DNA from: Ochrobactrum sp. CM-21-5
GTDB lineage: Bacteria > Pseudomonadota > Alphaproteobacteria > Rhizobiales > Rhizobiaceae
DNA: 45,294 bases
NCBI RefSeq assembly: GCF_014253075.1
Contig: NZ_JACLZJ010000015.1
Span: 1-45,294, forward strand
Reading direction: 5' to 3'
Made by a program: the position numbers and the translations under genes
The notes under the pieces: generated by a model
Seen by the model: only the letters and a program-made list of their open reading frames with translations
What the model was told of the DNA's origin: nothing
Databases searched by the model: none
Part shown: piece by piece, positions 39,824-45,294 of the stretch
Layout: each line of letters opens with the position of its first letter
Position numbering within the stretch: position 1 is the first letter of the stretch

Positions 39824-41089
39824 TCACCAAAAATCTTCCGCTGAAGGAATGCGCGTATAACTGATCTTTCCGCCTGCGTGCCCGCCTTTGGGCGGTCGCC
39901 ATTCCCCGAGGCTCACGACAGTTGCCGCATAGCGCGTGTTGAGACGGTCAATCGCCATCGAGGCGGTTTCCCATCGCCGGCGTTGCCGATCATCGTTGTT
40001 GAGCAAGTCTAATTGGCGTTCGCTGGCGCACGAAAGGTCGTAAAGCGTGACGCCCACGCGAAAAATGATGAGGCCGCGGGGATAAGTTTTCATCACCTCC
40101 CCCCATAATTCAGCTAGCGCCGACAAAATGGCTTGGTCGTCGTTGACGACCGGCAAATGCCGCTTGCCCATCCATGAGCCGTCTTTGATCGACAACCACA
40201 GCCACAGACCGGACGCATAGAAATTTTCACGGCGCATCCGCCGCGCCGCTTTGGTCAAAAGCAGCCGCGTGATTTCGGTCGCGCCGGAGATCGAACGGGC
40301 ATCCGGCGGTAGAACCCGACCATGGCCGAACATGCCGCGCTTTGAAGCGGGTGCCTGGATATCGTAGCCATGGAGCGCGTACCACATGCGCTCCCCGGTG
40401 ACGTTTCCCCACAGCTTGCGCATGTGCTTCGGCTCAATTGCATAGAGCTGTTCCGTCGAGAAGATTCCAGCCCTGTAGAGCCGTTTGGCCATATTGACGC
40501 CGACGCCGGGAATATCTTCCATATTCACCGCGAAAAGCGGTGCCGGCATAGCTTCAGGCCGCCAGATCGCAACACCATCACCGTACCGCCCTGCCCCGCG
40601 CTTGCCCTCCTTGCAGGCCATTTTGGCTAGCTGCCGGTTTGCCGCAAAGCCAATGCTGCAGGTGATCCACGGGCCGACAAGATCAAAGATTGCATCCTTG
40701 ATCTTGCGGGCGACGCCATCCGGATCGGCCCGCCCGTCATCATCGAGCCGACACGTCAGCTCGTCGATGGACTTGGCCGTATCGATCGGGATGACCGTTT
40801 CGATTTCAGACAGCAACGCATTATGTGCGCGGCGATAAAGGTCCGGATTTTGAGGGACCAGAATGATATCCGGACAAAGTCGCTTCGCTTCGTCAATAGG
40901 CATGACATTTTTCACACCATAGACTTTTGCTTCCCTAGAGACGGCAATTACGGCGGTGCGCGTCGTTCCCTCAAATGGAACGACACCGACAGGCCGCCCT
41001 CGCAGCTTTTTTGAGCAACATTGCTCGACGCTGGCAAAGAAGCCGTCAAAATCCAGATAGAGCCGTTCGATCGTCTCCGGCTTACGCAT
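39824..41089 (-). CDS. Y-family DNA polymerase (DinB/UmuC type)
   Basis: A 421-residue protein with the Y-family catalytic core: LYLDFDGFFASVEQ (first metal Asp), SREAKVYGVKNVMPIDEA, and KSIDELTCRL (catalytic Asp-Glu). EDIPGVGVNMAKRL is the helix-hairpin-helix of the thumb, and a little-finger domain follows. These enzymes copy damaged DNA with low fidelity. ATG 41089 follows TTGGAGCG; a frame to 41128 has no better site. A LexA box 81 bp upstream indicates SOS induction. Confidence 0.88.
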   Translation of the reverse strand: MRKPETIERLYLDFDGFFASVEQCCSKKLRGRPVGVVPFEGTTRTAVIAVSREAKVYGVKNVMPIDEAKRLCPDIILVPQNPDLYRRAHNALLSEIETVIPIDTAKSIDELTCRLDDDGRADPDGVARKIKDAIFDLVGPWITCSIGFAANRQLAKMACKEGKRGAGRYGDGVAIWRPEAMPAPLFAVNMEDIPGVGVNMAKRLYRAGIFSTEQLYAIEPKHMRKLWGNVTGERMWYALHGYDIQAPASKRGMFGHGRVLPPDARSISGATEITRLLLTKAARRMRRENFYASGLWLWLSIKDGSWMGKRHLPVVNDDQAILSALAELWGEVMKTYPRGLIIFRVGVTLYDLSCASERQLDLLNNDDRQRRRWETASMAIDRLNTRYAATVVSLGEWRPPKGGHAGGKISYTRIPSAEDFW

Positions 41090-41169
41090 AATCGCTCCAA
41101 GGAACAGAACGAGCGAAACCAGCCCCACGCACTAAGCGCGCAGGATTGAATTCCGCTCGATGGGACAAT

Positions 41170-41184
41170 GTTCCTATTATGTTC
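41170..41184 (-). promoter_or_regulatory. LexA box (GTTC-N7-GTTC)
   Basis: GTTC-CTATTAT-GTTC matches the alphaproteobacterial LexA operator exactly. It lies upstream of the Y-family polymerase start and predicts SOS control of that gene and the zinc-ribbon gene. Confidence 0.75.
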
Positions 41185-41223
41185 TCATGCGCAGGGATGT
41201 CAATCCGGGTAGGGATTAATTCG

Positions 41224-41457
41224 TCAGTTTGTCCCCGACGCAGACAGACCGAAGATCATGCGTAATAGTATGGCCGTGGCGCGAAGGCTCGCCATCAAAA
41301 CGATAACCGCACTTGCCGTCTGGGCAACAAACACGATTGTGGGATCTGGATTTCCGACAAGATAACTAAATAGCAGTGACAGGGTGAAGCAACCGACGAA
41401 GATCGCAAACACCCCCCAACTCATTGTAACCAATCTACGTGCAAGCTGCTCTGCCAT
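41224..41457 (-). CDS. Small two-helix membrane protein
   Basis: A 77-residue protein starting MAEQLARRLVTMSWGVF, with two hydrophobic helices (about 12-32 and 40-67). AAGGTAG lies about 11 bases upstream of ATG 41457; the frame extends to 41511 without a ribosome site. No family recognised. A partial GAGCCAAACTG motif, similar to the plasmid operator motif, lies just upstream. Confidence 0.5.
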   Translation of the reverse strand: MAEQLARRLVTMSWGVFAIFVGCFTLSLLFSYLVGNPDPTIVFVAQTASAVIVLMASLRATAILLRMIFGLSASGTN

Positions 41458-41704
41458 GGTCAATTCTACCTTATGATGAGCCAAACTGCTAATTGTCAGA
41501 GGCGATAACAAGTCTTCTGATACTTGTATCTTACAATGTAATGGTTCAAACTATCGGTCAGCAAGTGGATTTACGTTCCTTCTGAAATAGAGATAGACGC
41601 CGAAGAAGCATATTTTTGGAATAATTTCTGAGTGAATCTGACGCCTTGCGATTTGTTACAGAACGCATTTAGGCATAATTCCAATTACCGCTCTGGAGAC
41701 TGTT

Positions 41705-41917
41705 GTGAAAAAATTACTAATTCATGCCGGAAAACGCGTCTTCGTTGACGTGCCGCCTTATGTGACCGCGCCAGTCTTCATTGTGTGGCTGCTCGCAGTC
41801 TACGCCGTCTTATTTGGCGGGCCTTCGCTATTCGACTTCTACTGGTTCCGCGTCGGCGCGATCTTTGTGGCGATGATCGCGACAATGGCGGTTTTGTTTT
41901 GGCCGGAGCGGGATTGA
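41705..41917 (+). CDS. Small two-helix membrane protein
   Basis: A 70-residue protein starting at GTG, with GGAG about six bases upstream. It has a short basic N-terminus and two hydrophobic helices (about 20-38 and 48-65). Function unknown. The 190 bp upstream are AT-rich and hold no gene. Confidence 0.55.
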   Translation: MKKLLIHAGKRVFVDVPPYVTAPVFIVWLLAVYAVLFGGPSLFDFYWFRVGAIFVAMIATMAVLFWPERD

Positions 41918-42007
41918 AGCCTTCGAAATTCCACTTAACTCCCCGAGGCTGGCGCACGGTCCATCTCGACATTCGAAATAGGCCCCGAAGGCCAAGATAT
42001 TGAGCGA

Positions 42008-42023
42008 GCCGCCTTATGGCGGC
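42008..42023 (+). terminator. Hairpin before the ParB leader
   Basis: GCCGCC-TTAT-GGCGGC, a six-bp stem with no clear U-run. It may end the transcript of the small membrane protein. Confidence 0.4.
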
Positions 42024-42039
42024 GCTTCGTTATTTTGAG

Positions 42040-42306
42040 AGGGGAAAGGAGGGCTCTGCCCCCTCTCCCCAACAAGTAGAAAATCGGTTTCCCCGTCCTT
42101 CCTACGCGCGACCTGGTCGCGCTTCGTGCAGGATCGTCGCGGATCCGCAAGAGCGGATCGGCGCCGCCCCTCCAGCTGACGCCTCCGGGCGGGTGATCCC
42201 CCTCCGATTTGTCTCCTTGCCCCCCTCTCTCCCGGTCTGACTTGCGACGCCGCAGGAGCAGGAGCGGGGCTCCTGCCCCATGGGCAAGAGCAAGACCGCT
42301 TCGCGG
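42040..42306 (+). repeat. Structured leader upstream of the ParB-like gene, homologous to 34620-34880
   Basis: About 265 bp similar to the leader of the DUF3846-like gene; the last 52 bases (42255-42306) are identical. Conserved hairpins are GATCCGC-AAGA-GCGGATC (loop differs between copies, arms do not) and GCAGGAGC-GGG-GCTCCTGC. A further perfect hairpin, GCGCGACC/GGTCGCGC near 42107, exists only here. No gene is supported. Confidence 0.6.
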
Positions 42307-42333
42307 GAAAAGGGAAAATGGAGAACATCATGA
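42280..42333 (+). CDS. Possible 17-residue leader peptide
   Basis: ATG 42280 opens MGKSKTASREKGKWRTS and stops at TGA 42331-42333, overlapping an ATG of the ParB-like gene (ATGA). The first nine codons are identical in the other copy of the leader (from 34858), but there the frame runs on into the gene. An AGGAG is present but buried in the hairpin. Speculative. Confidence 0.2.
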   Translation: MGKSKTASREKGKWRTS

Positions 42334-44282
42334 CCGGTACGAACAAGCCAACCACAATCATAGTCGCATTGAACAAGCTGGATCGCGACCCGAAGAACGT
42401 GCGCAAAACCTACCGCAAGGAAGGTATTGAAGAACTGGCGGCAAATTTGCGCAGCGACGGTTATCAACCCTTGCAAAATCTGGTCGTGCGCAAGGGCGAT
42501 AAGAAAGGCCGCTACTTCGTGACGGCTGGTGAGCGCCGCCGTCTGGCGCTGCTGTGTCTGGCCGAGGCTGGCGAGATTGCTGCAGATTTTCCGGTCGAGT
42601 GCAAGGAACGTGCCGCCGAGGATGCCACGGCAATCAGTCTTGCCGAAAACGCCATGCGCGAAGAAATGAACCCCGTTGACCAATATGAAGCTTTCAAGGC
42701 CATGGCCGATGAGGGAAAAGACATTGCCGATATCGCCGCCCGTTTTGCGATCTCTGAAACCATAGTGCGGCAGCGCCTCGCGCTGGCGCGCGTCGCACCC
42801 GAATTGCTGCAATTATTCCGGGACGAGGAAATTGGCTATAGCCAGTTGAAAGCTTTCACCATCTGCGATGATCAAAAGCGCCAGATGGAAGTCTGGAACG
42901 CCCTGCCTGACTGGAATCGTGACGCGCACCGGATCAGGTATGCCCTGACCGAGGAAATGATACGGGCAGACGACAAGCGTTTTGAGTTCATCGGTGGCGT
43001 TGAGACATATGAAGCGGCAGGCGGAGCGGTCAAACGTGACCTGTTCGATACGCGAGACGGTGGATATGCCACAGATGCCGCCTTGCTGGAAAAGCTCGTT
43101 GCGGAGAGATTCACCGTGATTGCAGAGCAGGTGAAGGCCGAAGGCTGGCAGTGGGTCGAATGCAGCACGGGCGTTCCCGATGGTTTGCACCGCATGAAAC
43201 GCTTTTATCCCGAAGATGTGCTGTTGTCCGACGAAGATCAGGTAGCACTGGATGCAGCACAGGCAGAGTATGACGAACTTGCCGAATTGATTGAGCATGA
43301 CGCCGCCGACGATCAGGCCGAGGCGAAGCTTGAAGCTGTTCAGGAGCGCATTGACGCTCTGACAGCCAAGACGGAAGCTTTCAGCCGCGAAGCGCTGGAA
43401 CAGGCTGGTGCGTTCGTGATGATGGACTATTACGGCAGGGTTCGGATCGAGCGTGGCTTTGTGAAGGCCGAGACAGCGACGGATGACGACGAGACGGAGA
43501 ACAGCGAGACGGAACATTCGTCCGAATTGACGGCTCCCTCCCATCCGGTGATGACGCATAGTGCGGCTTTGATTGAGGACCTGACCGCACACAAGACAGC
43601 CGCGCTGCGCATTGAACTGGCGAACAATGCGGATATCGCACTCGTTGCCGTGGTGCATTCCATGTTGATCGACGTTGTTTATCCCTACGGCGGTCATAGC
43701 GCCTTGCAAATTCGTGTCACTCATGAGCGGCTTGAACGTTCCATGAAGGACGCGGAAAACTGCAAAGGCTTGTCTGCGTTCAATGACCTTTCGGATCGCT
43801 TCGGCGATATTCTCCCCGGCAATCCCGATGACCTGTTCGATTGGCTGCGTGAGCAGCCACAAGACATGCTTATATCGCTTCTGGCTTTTGCCGCCGCTCA
43901 TTCCGTCAATGCGGTCGAGCCTAAATTCTGCCAGCGCAAGGGCGATGTGGCGCAGGCCGATCAACTGGCGCGGTCACTTGACGTTGATATGTCAGATTGG
44001 TTCGAGCCGACCGCCGACAACTATTTCAATCACGTCAACAGGACGACGATTGAACTGTCAGTGGCCGAAGCTAAGGGCAAGGAGGCGGAATTGTCAGTTC
44101 GTGCCGCCAAGAAGAAAGGCGAAGCGGTGTTGATCGCAGAGCGCCTTGTTTCCGGAAGCGGATGGCTCCCTGTCCCCGTTCGGATCGCGGAGGAAGCCGC
44201 AGCCGAAACCATGGACGACGAAACCTGCGAAGAAACCGGATGCGCCGACGTTGAAGCGGAGTTTTCCCAAGCGGCTGAATAA
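42330..44282 (+). CDS. Large ParB/Srx-fold (ParB-like nuclease domain) protein
   Basis: A 650-residue protein. The N-terminal ParB domain (about 10-110) includes VALNKLDRDPKNVRKTY, VTAGERRRLALL and ISLAENAMREEMNPVDQYEAF. A helix-turn-helix follows (about 125-150: DIAARFAISETIVRQRLALARV). The remaining 450 residues are acidic and helical and have no recognised domain. It is much longer than partition ParB proteins and has no ParA beside it. Similar proteins are common on rhizobial plasmids (from memory). ATG 42330 has GGAG seven bases upstream; ATG 42318 is an alternative. Confidence 0.82.
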   Translation: MTGTNKPTTIIVALNKLDRDPKNVRKTYRKEGIEELAANLRSDGYQPLQNLVVRKGDKKGRYFVTAGERRRLALLCLAEAGEIAADFPVECKERAAEDATAISLAENAMREEMNPVDQYEAFKAMADEGKDIADIAARFAISETIVRQRLALARVAPELLQLFRDEEIGYSQLKAFTICDDQKRQMEVWNALPDWNRDAHRIRYALTEEMIRADDKRFEFIGGVETYEAAGGAVKRDLFDTRDGGYATDAALLEKLVAERFTVIAEQVKAEGWQWVECSTGVPDGLHRMKRFYPEDVLLSDEDQVALDAAQAEYDELAELIEHDAADDQAEAKLEAVQERIDALTAKTEAFSREALEQAGAFVMMDYYGRVRIERGFVKAETATDDDETENSETEHSSELTAPSHPVMTHSAALIEDLTAHKTAALRIELANNADIALVAVVHSMLIDVVYPYGGHSALQIRVTHERLERSMKDAENCKGLSAFNDLSDRFGDILPGNPDDLFDWLREQPQDMLISLLAFAAAHSVNAVEPKFCQRKGDVAQADQLARSLDVDMSDWFEPTADNYFNHVNRTTIELSVAEAKGKEAELSVRAAKKKGEAVLIAERLVSGSGWLPVPVRIAEEAAAETMDDETCEETGCADVEAEFSQAAE

Positions 44283-44289
44283 GCCGCAG

Positions 44290-44320
44290 GCCGGTCGTGC
44301 GTTTCTCCCGCACGACCGGC
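44290..44320 (+). terminator. Strong hairpin after the ParB-like gene
   Basis: GCCGGTCGTGCG (44290-44301) and CGCACGACCGGC (44309-44320) form a perfect twelve-bp stem with a seven-base loop. No U-run follows. It separates the ParB-like gene from the vapBC promoter. Confidence 0.6.
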
Positions 44321-44329
44321 ATCCCTGCC

Positions 44330-44371
44330 TTGAAAAGAATGTATATCCGATTTATAATATACGGAATATAC
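44330..44371 (+). promoter_or_regulatory. vapBC promoter and operator
   Basis: TTGAAA (44330-44335), a 17-bp spacer and TATAAT (44353-44358) form a near-perfect promoter. The imperfect palindrome GTATAT-CCG...CGG-A-ATATAC (44341-44371) covers the -10 box. This is where a VapB-VapC complex would bind to repress its own operon. Confidence 0.7.
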
Positions 44372-44397
44372 TTAATGGGATATCCAAGGAAAGAGCC

Positions 44398-44646
44398 ATG
44401 TCCCTTTACATTCGAGATAGTGCTGTCGATGAATTGGCGAAGAAGGTTCAGAAAATCACCAACGCGCCAAGCAAAACCGAAGCTGTGCGGCGGGCACTGC
44501 AAAATGAACTAAAGCGCGCAAAGGATTCTATACCGCTGCGCGATCGCGTCAAAGTCATTCAGGACGAATTCGCCGCCATTCTTGGCCCGAATCCGGAACC
44601 CTTTGACATGAAGAAGTTTAGCGATGAGCTTTATGAGGACGATTAA
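44398..44646 (+). CDS. vapB: VapB-type antitoxin
   Basis: An 82-residue protein. MSLYIRDSAVDELAKKVQKI and the TKTEAVRRAL-like segment (PSKTEAVRRALQNEL) fit the PSK/Rv0623-type VapB family. The acidic C-terminus would bind and block VapC. AAGGAAAG precedes ATG 44398; a frame to 44146 lies inside the ParB-like gene. The stop overlaps vapC (TAATG). Confidence 0.82.
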   Translation: MSLYIRDSAVDELAKKVQKITNAPSKTEAVRRALQNELKRAKDSIPLRDRVKVIQDEFAAILGPNPEPFDMKKFSDELYEDD

Positions 44647-45083
44647 TGTATCTTGATGCTTCTGCCATCGTCGCAATTCTCAGCAATGAAGATGACGCCG
44701 GTTATCTGCTGGCAAAACTCGAAAAGACGACATCGCCGATCTATTATTCGTCACTGACAATGTTCGAAGCCGTTATCAGTCTGGCGAGGCGATTGGCAAA
44801 CAAACAAGTAGGCTCACAGGCACCTATACCAACCGAGACGATTGACATGGCGCAAGCGCATGTCGAGAAATTCATGTCGGAGCTAGGCGCTAGGGAAATG
44901 GCGATCAGCGGCGCAACCCATCGCAGAGCGATTGAAGCGGCGCGCACCTACGGCAAATTTGTAGCCCACCCTGCTCGCTTGAATCTGGGCGATTGTTTCG
45001 CTTACGCCTGCGCTCAGGAATACCGGTTGCCCCTCCTGTTCAAGGGTGACGATTTCCCGAAAACCGACATAGAGCTTGCCTAG
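44646..45083 (+). CDS. vapC: VapC-type PIN-domain toxin
   Basis: A 145-residue PIN-domain ribonuclease. Acidic residues expected for metal binding are visible: Asp4 in YLDASAIVAIL, Glu in MFEAVISLARRL, Asp in LNLGDCFAYACA and Asp in FKGDDFPKTDIEL. VapC toxins cut RNA when the antitoxin is lost, stabilising the plasmid. Overlaps vapB by one base. A CTACTAG-G-CTAGTAG palindrome lies just after the stop. Confidence 0.88.
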   Translation: MYLDASAIVAILSNEDDAGYLLAKLEKTTSPIYYSSLTMFEAVISLARRLANKQVGSQAPIPTETIDMAQAHVEKFMSELGAREMAISGATHRRAIEAARTYGKFVAHPARLNLGDCFAYACAQEYRLPLLFKGDDFPKTDIELA

Positions 45084-45146
45084 GCTACTAGGCTAGTAGG
45101 CCTGCCAATGATCCAAGACAGCGCCGTGACGATTAAACTGACCTAA

Positions 45147-45294
45147 GAGCCTAACCGAAAATTAAGTTGAGCGATTTCAGTTGTTTATGATTCTCTGTGG
45201 TTTACCAAGACTACGGAGGATCACATGGCCTGGACTGAAACCGCCCGTCGCGACTATTGCAGACGAGGCTTGCGCTATGCAAGCGACTGCACCG
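45147..45294 (+). mobile_element. Partial insertion sequence, IS5-family-like 5' end
   Basis: Exact inverted copy of bases 1-148. The terminus begins at GAGCC, directly after TAA (45144-45146). The transposase frame points out of the window. Together the two ends face outward, as the outer ends of an inverted IS pair would. Confidence 0.8.
45225..45294 (+). CDS. Transposase N-terminal fragment (IS5-family-like)
   Basis: The same 23-codon fragment as at 1-70, read on the plus strand, with GGAGGA before ATG 45225. It is cut off by the window edge. Confidence 0.65.
   Translation, partial: MAWTETARRDYCRRGLRYASDCT

Noticed and set aside
42813..43964. 383-codon minus-strand frame
   Set aside because: Shadow of the ParB-like gene, whose plus-strand product has recognisable ParB motifs.
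1..45294. CRISPR array
   Set aside because: No regularly spaced repeats with unique spacers; the CACACG cluster is short and irregular.
1..45294. Single IS copy in a circular plasmid cut at the IS
   Set aside because: Both edges show the same IS 5' end, which one intact copy cannot give.

Overview
The window reads as the backbone of a conjugative plasmid from an alphaproteobacterium of the order Hyphomicrobiales (Brucella/Ochrobactrum or Rhizobium-like). The evidence is a rhizobial-type RepC initiator with a counter-transcribed RNA in its leader, a VirB/VirD4 type IV secretion system (T4SS), a VirC1-like ParA beside a ribbon-helix-helix protein, DUF736 and ArdC proteins, a RcgA/RcgR-like pair, and an alphaproteobacterial LexA box (GTTC-N7-GTTC). 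No rRNA, tRNA or chromosomal housekeeping genes were seen.

Layout. Both edges (1-148 and 45147-45294) are the same IS5-family insertion-sequence end in opposite orientation, with a TAA next to each; the interior could be a whole plasmid interrupted by an IS-bounded element. 194-6124 holds a small membrane protein, the replication unit (ctRNA and repC), an exported staphylococcal-nuclease-like protein, DUF736, a VbhA-like antitoxin with a Fic protein, and ArdC antirestriction. 6224-8443 (minus) holds an Xre-type regulator, an exported protein, a ribbon-helix-helix protein and ParA. 8444-9210 is non-coding and carries a cluster of CACACG repeats and a recognisable oriT. 9230-12886 encodes the relaxosome (MobC-like protein, relaxase, small membrane protein). 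12944-25907 (minus) is a virB1-virB11/virD4 operon with a second transglycosylase between virB4 and virB5. 26083-29332 is a divergent operon for three exported nuclease-fold proteins of declining catalytic integrity, a membrane protein and two further exported proteins. 29888-32474 is the rcgA/rcgR-like pair. 32660-34210 (minus) is a second Xre-type regulator with four tightly overlapping small genes. 34250-45083 is a maintenance and accessory region: two diverged copies of a long structured leader, a DUF3846-like protein, several unknowns, an ATP-dependent DNA ligase, DUF805, a LexA-box-controlled Y-family polymerase, a large ParB-like protein and a VapBC toxin-antitoxin pair.

How it works together. 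The relaxase would nick the minus strand at about 9182/9183, so ArdC, Fic and the replication genes enter the recipient first and the transfer genes last. A 12-bp motif, CC(G/A)ATTTGGCTA and close variants, lies at both Xre genes, in the virB/nuclease divergent promoter and after the first nuclease gene, which suggests a plasmid regulon run by the two paralogous Xre proteins. The Fic protein and the relaxase have similar charged C-termini, so Fic may be a T4SS passenger. These last points are inferences from sequence pattern alone.
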